A stretch of 64,000 bases of DNA, taken from NCBI GenBank assembly GCA_037975125.1, contig CM075850.1, forward strand, positions 124,395,557 through 124,459,556, written 5' to 3'. The notes beneath the pieces are model-generated. The model did no database searches. It had not been told where the DNA came from and was given only the letters and a program-made list of their open reading frames with translations. The position numbers and the translations under genes are program-made. Source of the DNA: Latrodectus hesperus. Taxonomy: Eukaryota; Arthropoda; Arachnida; Araneae; Theridiidae. Below, one piece after another: positions 14,406 through 26,900 of the stretch (within the stretch, counting starts at the first letter, position 1; each line of letters starts with the position of its first letter).

Positions 14406-15048
14406 CAGGGTTAGCAAGAAATAAGTTTCCCACTTCAGAGGACTGTAGAATACGTTCTATTTGTCCAAATGAGATAAAATTTGAGCTACAGATAATTCAA
14501 ATGATGCGCTTGACATTTATTAAAAAATAGTACAAAATTTCACCGATAGATGGCAATGTAATACACATAAAAACATTTGATATGCTTTATAAATGTTAAA
14601 AAATAATAATGAAAAAGTAGCGTTACAACTCTTCAATATGCCCTTCTTCATTTGGCATTCATTTGGAAGGGCAATGTCTACCGTAAAAGGCCAGCATGTG
14701 TACCAGATCTGAAGGACAAGCATTAGGCGCCATATTCTTGATATTCCGACAGACTCACACCGGTCTGCTGTCGAAAATATGGTTCTGCGATTAGAGCACA
14801 TTGTTGAAAATGAAGAAGGGCATATTGAAGAGTTGTAACGCTACATTTTCATTATTATTTTTTAACATTTATAAAGCATATCAAATGTTTTTATGTGTAT
14901 TCCATCTATCGGTGAAATTTTGTACTATTTTTTAATAAATGTCAAGCGCATCATTTGAATTATCTGTAGTTCAAATTTTATCTCATTTGGACGAGTAGAA
15001 CGTATTCTACAGCCCTCTGAAGTGGGAAACTTATTTCTTCTAACCCTG
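14406..15048. mobile_element. 643-bp hairpin (foldback) element of mariner type
   Basis: Two arms of about 245 bp (14406-14653 and 14808-15048) are near-perfect reverse complements, separated by about 155 bp. Ends are CAGGGTTAG and TA flanks both sides (14404-14405, 15049-15050). The spacer on the minus strand carries a short transposase-like trace (SVGISRIWRLMLVL, then a possible helix-turn-helix). The element looks like a mariner derivative reduced to extended inverted repeats. A transcript through it would fold into a long duplex. Confidence 0.9.
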
Positions 15049-15054
15049 TATTTT

Positions 15055-16020
15055 GATTACATTTCATCTAGTAATCGAGTTTTATTTTAAAAAGCCATAG
15101 CGCTGACCATAGCTATCAGTTCGTCGGTCTTTTTTAAAAAACCAACTGCATCAGGTTATAATTATTAAAAATTGATTATATTGCCCATGCCGTTGTCCTG
15201 TTTTAGAATTAATTATGCAGTGATCCTACACTACATAAGTCTCTTTAATAACATTACATTTTCAGATTGTATACAATAAAATATAATCGTTCTTATATTC
15301 TGCAACAATATGACGTTTGATTTAGTAAAATTGTTATTCGTATTTGTACTATGATAGAAAAATGGTGTTTTTTTTACAAGTGATGATAAAAATAAAAAAT
15401 GAATATAAATTTATAGATATTTTAAGTAGGTTTGAAGAAATAAGTATGATACTTTCATGGGTGTAGCACCTCGTAGCAAATAACCAAAAAACTGAAAAAT
15501 GTTTAAAAGCTCTGTTCAACAAACACCACATGAATAAATATTTATACAGAATTAACTATATTTTCGTGTTCCAAAGGAGAAAACCTGAAAAACTCTCAAG
15601 CATTATACTTGATAAATGTATATAAAGAAAATAAAATCCTAGTACCTATATCTATGGATACATCATAATCTAGAAGAAAGATAGCGCCCTGTGGGGTGTA
15701 GAAAATTGCAGGTTCGAACATATCCTCTGTTAAGCAAAAGAAAAAGATTGCGTTTATTTTTTTCCCTTAGGTCGAGCCTTGAGTTGACACACATTAACGA
15801 AGTAACATTTTGACCATGATCCATTTGACGAGTCCCAGTCACTATTAGTAAACCATTAGTAAATACGATGTAGCTGGAGTAGGTATGGAACCCATAGCCT
15901 CCCTGTCAGGAGAACGAGGCTTTTTCCCATCCCTCATGACCTTTATATTTTGCAATTTCGGTCGGCATAAACAGGACAATGAAAGCATGAATAAATTATC
16001 TGCATGTATTTCTTCATGTG
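15055..16020. other. AT-rich stretch with possible old tRNA-like repeats
   Basis: The block 15660-15960 has two weak box B-like strings (GCAGGTTCGAACA on plus; GGGTTCCATACC on minus), as expected of decayed SINEs. No gene is recognised. Confidence 0.3.
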
Positions 16021-16021
16021 G

Positions 16022-16250
16022 GGTTACATTACCCTGGTGAGGAAGGCTGCCGTTTTCGTGTCAGGAAAAAAACGGGTTTGATACCGGAGCCACCAGAAGA
16101 CCTTCATGGTGAAAAGGACTCAGCTCGTTATAGTAAGTATTTTTAAGTGAAGATCAATGAACCTCCGCAACTGTGGCGTGATAAGAAAGGAAAGTAGAGT
16201 GCCAGCTCGGGTGTCAATCTTATCACTTAAAATAATTCAAAATTAAGTGC
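16022..16250 (+). mobile_element. tRNA-like SINE family C
   Basis: A tRNA-like box B (CGGGTTTGATACCGG) is followed by a body with GTGATAAGAAAGGAAAG and GCCAGCTCGGGTGTCAATC that recurs in reverse at 12950-13052. It lies directly upstream of the receptor gene promoter. Confidence 0.5.
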
Positions 16251-16316
16251 CATTTGGTTGGCAGAATAGGGCATCCAGAAACGAATCACAGCAATCTAAT
16301 GAAATATATCTTCACT

Positions 16317-16356
16317 TATATAAACGTTAGGAAATGGTCGTGGTTGGATTTCATAG
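16317..16356 (+). promoter_or_regulatory. Candidate core promoter: TATA box plus initiator
   Basis: TATATAAA at 16317-16324 is followed about 27-34 bases later by TTCATAG (16350-16356), a fair initiator match. The ATG of the signal-peptide exon follows at 16398, giving a short 5' UTR of about 45 bases. In AT-rich DNA a TATA match alone is weak; the spacing to the initiator-like site and to the ATG is what supports it. Confidence 0.45.
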
Positions 16357-16397
16357 CATTTTGTTGATTTTAACTTTTTATCTTGGTATTTAAGAAA

Positions 16398-16478
16398 ATG
16401 TATAAGATTTTAGTAGCTTTTCTTTTATTGTCATGTGTACATGGGTTAAACTCTCCCAGCAGGAGAAAGAGAGAAAAT
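16398..16478 (+). CDS. Receptor exon A: signal peptide
   Basis: ATG at 16398 opens 27 codons: MYKILVAFLLLSCVHG, a textbook signal peptide with likely cleavage after Gly16, then LNSPSRRKREN. The exon ends at the donor GTAAGT (16479), phase 0. RRKR at residues 22-25 fits a furin-type cleavage site, so the mature protein may start at Glu26. An upstream TATA box and initiator-like site agree with this being the first exon. Confidence 0.8.
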
Positions 16479-19400
16479 GTAAGTAATTTAATAAAATTAA
16501 AACAATGTTTTGAATATAATTTCTTAAACATAAAAAAATTCAACTTATAATTATTTTTACACAGTGCTTTTAATTATACTGTTAGAACTTTTTTCTTTAG
16601 TATTTAATAAAAAGTGAATTTAAGATTTAAAAAGAATAATTAAATTCAAATTTTGATTTAAAACCTGAACTTTACCCTTCTCATAAATGTTCAAAATACT
16701 AATTTTTAATTATAAGTTTTTCATAAATTAAGATAATTCTAAATCTTTTTCATTCTGTAATTCCTCTTTCAATTCGATAAAAAAATACTTCCTCATTATT
16801 TTGGAAAGAAAACTGCTATTGAAATAATGCATTTTATATTAATTTTTTTATATTTTTTTATTTTATATTAAAATTATAGTAAATATTTTGTTACGTTAAG
16901 ATGAATTCTATGCGCATATTTAAAAGTGAAATAATTTTGTATTCAAAATCATTATCTGATTGCTTTTAGAAAATAATTTTTTAATTATTTCATAACTTTA
17001 CCTTTCCTGAAAATGTGAATTGTAATTATCAAGCATTGATTTAATATTATAATTAATTAATATTTATTTATATTATGTTTAGAAATAAAGCAATTAACCC
17101 AAATTTTTTCTCGTAATTTATAATAAAATATAAATTGTGTTAAAATATTTCTGTAGGGTGTTTAACAAAAGAGCAGAATAGAATAAATCGTGCCTTTGTA
17201 TTAGGAAATGCAAATAATAGATGCTAGTAAAAACATTCGTCGATAATATTTGGAAGAAAAAACATGGTATTTCAATTATGTTAAATAAGAGCTTGGAGGC
17301 CAAAAGATTCCAATTGCTAATTAAAAGGAAACTTTTTAAACACAGATTGTAAAAGTTTATGAAATTTTAAGACTTAAAAATAATTTTTCTTAATCAATTA
17401 GAGAATAATAAGAAATTATAAAAACATAGATTTCTGAATAATTGAATAAGTAATTTAAATTGTCTTGAACAAAATATTTATTAGAGCAAATTATTAAATG
17501 TAAAATAATTGATATCTGATTGAAATCAGATTTTTAGAAATTTAATACAAAATTTAAAATTAAATTTACATTCACCACAAAAGTGTTAGTGAAATTTAAA
17601 TTCTGTAACTATCAAAACTGTATTTATGGAGAGGCATTGAACCACGTGTAAGACATTAACATATGAAGATCTGAAATTCTCCCTGTTGAATTGGCAGCCG
17701 AGCGACTAGTGATCTGGTTCAACTCTACAATTCGAATCCCATCAGGGCTTGGGTATGTGATGGTTCGGAATCCACTTTAAATTGTAGAACTCGGATTAAT
17801 TAGCTCCCGTAAGAGAAAACTGACCTTTTAACGACAATTTAGCCAAACCTGTTCTTTTACATGCTTCAAAAGCCGATATGGCAGATGGATGATTAGTTCT
17901 CTAGAATGGTTCCAGGATTCGATTCAGATGTGGATGTGGTGATTCTGACTCCACTCGAAACTAAATACTGTTTCAATTAACTGTCACAATTAATGTAACC
18001 GAGAGCAAAAATCACTGAGCAAAAAACTAAAAAGAAATCATGGGCAAAAATGATATGGCCGTATATTATAAACGTCAAACTATTGTACTTCAAAAATATC
18101 TGGTTTACTAGCATTTTTATCATAAAACTAAACTCCATGGCACGACAGCCCATGTGGGTCAAGGCCTACAGTGCTCATAACTGTTTTCATGACCGAGGGC
18201 TCTGTGGTGCGGAGCATATGTCCCAGTTAGGTGGTCAACCTAACGTAAGACCCCCAGTGTTTAGTTCCCAAGCATGCTTGGTACTCAGTTAATCGACCCA
18301 CTGAAGGGATGAAAGGCTGAGTCAAACTTTATTTCAAGTTTTCAATGCTCTATAATATGATTAATATATAAATACAAGTGCACACATATGATTAATATAT
18401 TAATCATTAATAAATGTTTAATTTTGTTTTAAAAAAATAAAACTTTCAGAAAAATTGTCACTTTATTTTCATTTTAACCATTTACCAGATTTTAATGTAC
18501 CCTTTGAAGTTCGCTTTTTACTACAGTTTGATATTTTACAGACAAGTAAAGCAACCGCCACAAATTGGAGAAGCCAATTCGAAAACTGCTCAAATATGCC
18601 AAGTAAGAGTTTTAATCAGTTTTTTATATGAAATATTGTGATTTCCAGATTAACTTTTATGGCGTAATGAGAAAAAAACAAAAATCAGTTTATTCCTTTT
18701 TTCTATTTGCAGAATTTTATAATTTATTGTATAGCCAATTTTTTCCTATACTAATTACAGCGAACACTTTCGTTTCACATTTCTTATAAATTATAATTTT
18801 ACAAATAACCAAAATTGTACTTTGTAGTTCCAAATTCTTTCAGAGATAAAAGTATAGCAATCAGCACTCTAATGTTCAAATTAACAGTTTGCGGGATTGA
18901 TTCTAACGTCTGATGTTCATATCGGTAACAATGATCATGTTTATTCTGGTTCCCAGTTAAACTAGCACATGTTCTGCAGCTATGTTGTGTAAAAAAAATT
19001 ACTGGAAAATGACAGTACAAACCTTCAAGTTTTGTAAGTAAAATATTCGTTCACATCAGAATCTTCTAATGTAAAATAGAATGTCTTCGTGGGTTCTGCA
19101 ATTTAAGAATAAGGCTCATTAACTATGGAAAATCCTGACAAAAGGTGCGAATGTTTTAATTGTTTCATCATAACTTTCGTTGGGCTATTTTATTTTTTCC
19201 CGAAATTGTGTAGTATATAAAGAAAACTTAACATACACTGTTTACGATACATTAAAATTGCTTTCTATTAGGTTGGTGCGTATGAAATGTCGGATTCTCT
19301 TTACATGCGGACGTTTTCCTCCCTGTTTTCGTTATACTTTTGTATTTGGCATAACCTCATTCATACTCGTATTGTCCATTGCCAGAGACTCATTTCAGCA

Positions 19401-22400
19401 AAATAGGTTTTCTCGAAGGTCTTCCCTTTTTTATTTCTTTTGAGTTTATTGGCGATATGAATTCTGCCGACATTCGCGTCATTTTCTTATATGAGTACAA
19501 ACTTGGTAATAGTGCTGCAAAAGCTGCACGCAACATAAACCAAGCGTTTGGGGAGAATACGGTTAACGATCGGAAAGTGCAGCGTTGGTTCGAAAAATTT
19601 CGGACTGGCGATTTTTCACTGCAAAATGAGCCGCGCGGAAGACCCAAAACGTCTGTGAAGAATGATGACCTGAAGGCTCTAGTGGAAGCGGATCCAGCCG
19701 TATCCACGAGGGAACTTGCTATCAGGATGAAAGTTGACCATACAACGATATTGAGACACCTTTCTGAGATTGGCAAGGTTAAGAAGATGGACAAGTGGGT
19801 ACCGCACGCACTGACAGAGCGAAATAAGCTGGATCGGTTAAACGTATGCTCATCATTGCAGCATCCACCCTATTCACCGGATCTCTCGCCGACCGATTTT
19901 CATTTTTTCAAGCATTTAGAGCTGTTTTTAAGGGGCAAACACTATGAAAATGAAGACAGTCTAAAAAACTCGATATCAGAGTTTATTAATTCTAAAGACC
20001 AAAATTTTTTTAAGACAGGCATCTACGCTTTAAAATCTCGTTGGGAGAAGTGTATTGAAGCGAATGGAGCATACTTTGATTGAATAAACAGCTTTTGAAG
20101 AAAGATATGCAGTTTTATACAATCACTTAAGAATCCGACATTTCATACGCACCAACCTAATATTAATAAACTTTAGATAATCCTAAGTTCCGGAAGGCAT
20201 AAAGATGTAGTTGTCCAAATCCATAAAAAAACAGCTCTGTGCACGAGGCTATTTCTTACATTGTATCTTTTCAACATGGTTCAGCAGGAAATAAAAATTT
20301 AGTATAAAAATCTTGATCTATACCTCAAAATTAGAGAATGGAAGTGAGTAGGAAATCATTTGTATTACTCTTTACTAAAGCTTATAAATGACTATAGAAA
20401 ATTACAGAAGTGCTTGTAATAAATATGATTATACCTGTTTTTATGCTCTTGAATCGCGTGGACTTAGACAAACTGATATGCATTTGAAAGAAGTTTTTGG
20501 AGCATTATATAAGCGATGCAATGAAAATTAATAAACAAATTTGAGTATTACAATGTATCAGTCATGTCGATAAGAAATTGGCTGCATCATAAGGGCAAAA
20601 TAGAGATAAGCAGACAAATATAATATTTCTGAAAAAAAGATCCAAACGAAAAGCCTTAAGTCAGATGGAGAGATGGAGATTTTAGGAGGACTTTAGAAGA
20701 TTGGTAATTATTAATTGGAGACGAAAATTTCTTCAAAAAACATCATAAATCTATTTAATTAATGAAATTTCCATACAAACTTCTGTTGATAATTCTATTA
20801 AGACTGTTTTAGTTTGATCAAATGATAATAGACTGAAATTTGATTAATCTGTATGCAACACAGCAGTCAATTTTTGAAGAAACTTAAATGGTTGTTGGTG
20901 TAAAAATTTAACCATTCCACGACAAGTTAGATTCTTTAGTTAATACACATCTAAAGATTATAAGTTTTCAGTCATTTTGAAAATATCGTTTTTTTTAAAG
21001 CATTAGTGCCACACATAAGAGTTATGAAGACCAAAAACTCGCCTGGGTTGCATTGTGTATTTCTGTTGTCAGAACGAGTGCATATCTTTTAAAACGAGTA
21101 AGGCAGTGAGAAACTAATAAGGACAAAAATAGAGTGAGATAATTTTTTCTTTCATTGAATATGCTAGTTATATTCATTTGATGTGATTTTAGATGAGATT
21201 ATAGAAAAGAACCACGGGGGTGTAAACAAAGCATTTTATCGTGGTATTGGCAAATCAAAGCAGCAGTTTGCTGCAAAATGCGTAGTATGAGTTCGATTGT
21301 CGTCTGCACGTAATATCAAAGATGGGAAAGGAACATTTGTGTGTGTAGAATATATAAAATCTAGGTGAAATTATGGTTATTTTGATCTTTCACGTGTAAA
21401 CGCACGCGTGTATTACCTTTGAAAACGTAGCTTTTTCAAAACTAATGACTGATTTATGCTTACAATCAACTTATTCACGAATGTATTCCATCCCAGGCCT
21501 TTTAGAATTCCATCCAGAGCCTGATATCTGGATATACATCCTAATGGTATGTTTTTAAACTATATTGAACCAAAATTTCTGTACGTTTTTGGGTTACAAA
21601 ACGTGTTCCTTAAATATTGATCTCATAAATATAGAAAATTCTCCTTTTTTTAATTGTATGGTCATTAGAAATTAAAAAAATATTATAGAAATAAGCTTTT
21701 ATAAAGGCTTTAGAAACTTGACATTTTCAATTTATAAAAACTTAATTACTTTTTACTGTTTTTAAATAGTTTTTGTGCTGTGCTTGTATTGATACAACTT
21801 GATGACACAACTTGAAATATATTATACTTTTATTTGGATCAACTTTTGCAGTTCATGTCCGCTTACTAAATTTACCAACTTACAACAGTTCCGGAAAATC
21901 AGATGTCATCCCCGCAACTTCTAATTCTTCTGGTCTTCTTGGAGTTTTGCTTCCCAATTCATCAAGCCCTCTGTTCGTATGTTTACGGGAAGATGAAAGC
22001 CATGTTCGACAAATCTATTTGCTTTCTCATATTGCTTGTCGGCAACTGAGGTTTATGACATTTACCTACATAACTGGAATAATGCCAGAAGCTCTTAGTC
22101 GTAAACCCTACTATAGCCTCGAACCAAACAGTTGGAGCTGTAACGGTCAAGAACAATCTCTTACTCACTGTAGCTGGACTAATGTAAGCACTGGAAGTTG
22201 CCCTATGTTAACCAAAATATCATGCGGTGGTAAGTCTGCTTTCATTATTGTATAAATACATGTTTACAAAATATTTACCAATCATATTTTATTAGGTAAA
22301 TTTAAAAAGCCGCCTTAACTTCTACTAAATGTAAATATTTTGCGTTCCATAATTTTTTCCACTCTACGTAATTAATCTTGAGATACGTGGGTCCTATATG

Positions 22401-23885
22401 AAATATAGAACCCACGAAATTGTGGATCATTTGTTTATTATCTGCATGTGAAACTGAGGTAGAGTCTGGTAAGGAAAAACATCTTTCATGTCTCTGTGAA
22501 AAAAGGACTCAGTATCTGACCCAACTGAAAACCTCATTCAGAGAATTACAGTGAAATATACATGTTCCTTTGTTGATGCAGAAGAGTGTTAATTCCGTTT
22601 CCAGCCTCGTAGCTACTTTGACTTAAAATTGAGGCCGCAGGCTGTATTTATCATTTCGTTATTTAAAAATGAACACTCAAAACGATATATACTTTCCTTT
22701 ATATGTGATAACATAAGGTAATGAATAAATTTCTTGCGCTATTATTTTACCATTGAATGAATTGGAATTGGTAAACTCATGGTTTAAAAAATGTCAGTCG
22801 AGAGTGTATACATTAATCACATTATAAGAGCAGGTTAATCAATCGTAATTTTATAAGTTAGGAAGTCAAATGAAAGTGTCAAAAGATATCTTTCTGTAAT
22901 TGCTTTACAACTTCTTCTAAGCTTCGGAATTTATTTTAAACTAAGGGATCTAATTGAATTATTCCTTGTGTACAAAGTTATCACATTCTGGTAAATGAAA
23001 TCAGAACTTACATGTATGTTTATAGTAAACTTCCCATAATAAAAGGCACCGTATCTGTAAAATGTATTTACAATAAATTTAATACTCAGTGTGGTCAGTG
23101 AACGGATCTTTTACAAGAGATGCTGAAAGTGCTTGCCATAAAACAAGATGCATAACTCATCACTTCTCAGCATGTTTCTGATCACTTTAAAATGTCGGAT
23201 AGCTTACAAAATCATACTTAACTTCTTAATTTCGTTATTTTGTATTTTATACAAAATGTAGCATTATCTTATCGATGATAAACCAAAACTAAGCTCAAAC
23301 GAGACATGATATAAACTTACACTATTTATTTGAACTACAAGATGTCAAATCCATCTGGGTTTTTCTACCACTTGTCCAAAAAAAACCCCAAGTTCTTCAA
23401 TAAGCATCCTACAATGAAACGTATCTGAGAAATGTTCAACTTTAAACTAAAAATAATAAATCTTCTTTTAATGATAATTTTAAATTAAATATAATAAAAT
23501 AATCAAATCATGCTTTTCCAGCATGTAGAGAAACAATAAGGGACACCAGTGGAATTGTTAAAAGTCCAGGATTTCCTTTAGTCTATTTCTTCGACGTTAC
23601 TTGTCAGCTGCATTTAATAGTTCCTGATAAACACACAATCTTATTATCGTTCAATCGATTTGATACAATGGAATCTGGGATTTCATCACATGTATGTGAA
23701 CATCAAAAGCCTTATGTAGAAATTTTATACGGAAATCAAGTAAGTCTTTTGGTACTTAAATGTTTTAAGAAATTTATTTAGTGTTAATTTTTTCTAAACG
23801 TAGAATGATTGTGTTTATTACATTCTAAAATTGTTTTCCCTATTTAGCATAAAAATAAACGGGTTGCTATTTACTTTTCTCCATA

Positions 23886-23936
<51 letters not shown>

Positions 23937-26900
23937 TTATTTCAAGCAAATGTGTTAAACAGGTATTAAAATAATTACATATAACATTCGTATACATTTT
24001 GTTTTAAAATTTTGATTCTTCCGCTATTACCAGCTGAACTGGCTAGTGAAGGATAAAAGATCTGGCTCTTAGTTCAAAAGTTCGTATTTATTCACTATTT
24101 CAGGCCTAGATGTTTGAAATTCGGAATCTATTTTAAGTTATAAATCTTGAAGAAACTCACCCTATGTACGTTTATAAAGTGATCAACTCAAACCACGCTA
24201 ATATTTTCCTACCCATGATTAATATTTTCAAGAAAAAACATTTTCCAAATTGCTGAAGCATAGTTGTAAATGTTCTAATTCCTTGTTCAAGAACTTAGTT
24301 TTACTTCCAACTTATACTTAGATGTTTACAACTATTTTTATTAATTTGAGTCTAAAATATCTTAAGTGTGTAAACCCTTCATGGGACTCATCATCTTTAG
24401 GTAAGTACGGGTGTCCCTATAACGAGGTACCCACGGATCTATATTCTATTTTTTCCTCTTATCTTTCTAATCTTTCCCTTATTTCAATCCTTCGATAGCA
24501 AACGAGGGAGCTCTCAATTAGTAGCGGTAACGCTGTTTGCTTCTTATGGACAATCGCGAACCACTCTTGTTGGCTGTGCGTTGCAACCATTTAAAAAGGT
24601 ATGCACTGTCGCGGCTAGTATACTAGGAAGCAAGCGAAGGGGTCACATCCTTGGCTTTGGTATTAAGGGCGGTCATTACTTCCGGGGAATCCCAACGTAT
24701 GTATGTTGACTAGCACTATGGTAAGCACGGAGGCTGAAAATATCGCGGTCGGTGGCTACCATCCCTTGTAGGGCTACATGGTGGTCGGTGCAGTTCAACA
24801 TGAACCTTTGCAAATAACCTATGGCCTCTAGTTCATGTGTCCCCGTCTGGGGGTTTACCTTCTTTATCTAAACACGGGTATCACAATCCCGAGGTACTCC
24901 AGTGATCTGACTTCTTTATTTTCTCTCCTCTACTCTTTTACTTTTCTTTTTTCTCCATCGTGGTTGCCTCGTAAGAGCTTGAAAGCTCCCCTTTGAGCTT
25001 TCACCCCTCTGTTGCTATTAGCTTCTCTTGGGGGACTAAATCACCCACGTGTTTGCAGTGCGTGGAGACTAGTGTCCCTGGAAAGCAGGGTCCTGGTAAT
25101 TGAGGCCCCTAGAGAACAACTTCGTGTGTAAAAATGACCGTACAGCGACAATCAAACCAAACCAACCCCAGAGAACAACAGATTACTTTGACCTCTGCTT
25201 CAGGTAAACAGAGGTTGTGCTGTGGTCCTCAGTACATCAATTGGCTTTATGGGTCAAGTGATCGGTACATCTACTAGATGACTCATTAAATGTAAAGGCA
25301 ATCTCAGGGATGTACTGCCGGCGTATAGGACCTGGATAGCATTGGTGCAGCTGATTTGCACTGACACAGAACCCCTTTGCTACCTGAAATGTCTTTGAGG
25401 ATATCTTGAATACAGACTCACATGTGATATGCATAGGAGAAATACCAGAGGATGAAATTATTTACAATATAATTAGAATGAAAAAAGTTTTGATATATTG
25501 ACAGGAAAAAAATGACACTTTGCAAAAACAGTCTGCAAAATAAGCATCTGAATGGCTGATAGGATTAAGCTACCTTTATGAGGGAAAAACTGGAAAATGC
25601 CGTACATTGAAAAAAAGGAAACAATTTTTTTACAGAAAAAGATAATTAATTTGTCTGATTTTTCATCATGAAAAGGAAAATCAGTATTTTTAGGTATAAA
25701 TGCTATTTTGCATATATTTCTCATAGTACACTCTTAATATCTTTTTCTAATAGTTGGATAGTTTTCCCTAGTTGGACTTGTGTGTGTGGTGCGGTCAGAT
25801 CCCAAAATTTAAAAAACATTAGCCAATATTGAAGTAACTGTCTCGCCTCATTGCACTTTGAATTTTGCACAAGGTGTCATTTCAACAAGACATTTGTTAA
25901 ACTCACCGGTGGATGACATTTTAGAAAATTTGCAGAATCGGAAGGTCTGATGTTAAACGCATTACAGTCAGAAGATCTTGGAAACGAAACATTTCATTCT
26001 GACTTTCGCGGCCCCAAACCTTCCAGACAGTATCAAAGCTGTTTATATGAATCTACTCGTCTACATAACAAATCCCACGCGTTTTCAGTGCCAACGTTTT
26101 TGGGTATTCGAGAAATGCTTGTAGAGGCAAGCTGACTTGCTCTCGCCGTGCAGCTGTTGGACACGATAATTCGAAATGCTAAGCATAGGAGGCATGCGTT
26201 AACTGCTATGGTAACCATCCTTCTTATTCTCGAAGTTGTACTATATGGGTACTTGTAAAATAAATTACCACCTATAAAATGAAACACGTGTTCTTACCTT
26301 GAGAATACAAAACAAGCAGCCTAACGTCCACCAGTTTGTGGACACGCATAGCTCATAAAATGTTACGTAGCAGCTGCAAAAACACACACATGAAATATTA
26401 TTACACAGATACTCTTTCATTTCCTATTACAAGATTATCCCAAGTAAAATCTCAAGCTCCTAAATCAACATCTTGTTCAACTCGGAAAGCTCCTGCGGCA
26501 AGATTAAGAGCCTTCAAATCATCTAAAGTCTGCAAAGGTGGGTTCTCGTAAGTCCTCCTTTCTATCCACAAAACCATTTTATCCCTGGAAGCTGATGTTC
26601 TCTTTCCTCCTTCGGAGGAAAATTTTTCATTCGAGGGAATGATTGATCAGCATGGGGAAAGAGCTTTCCTATTTAAATAACTTCCTTTGTCAGTTGACTG
26701 CCATGGTTTGCGTTCATATCTTGAGGACATCATGTCTATGGCATCGGAGTATAACCTGTATTCACGAAACTTTCCTGAAGGGTAATAATATTACTATGCG
26801 TCGGTTCAACTGCTTTAGGCAAGACTGGTGGAAATGGTGCAGTATCTGGTGTTGGCATATTTACATCAAATAATTTCCCCAGCACTGCCCATCCATTTAA

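Noticed and set aside
21497..21546. Exon-like segment between receptor exons B and D (AG/GT borders, open in the carried frame).
   Set aside because: Its 50 bases would leave exon D out of phase, whereas exon B joins exon D directly in frame and places the SRCR start correctly.
21812..21851. Upstream extension of exon D giving a hydrophobic start (LKYIILLFGSTFA) like a second signal peptide.
   Set aside because: There is no ATG in that frame (it opens with TTG) and a good splice acceptor ends at 21851; the stretch is intron.
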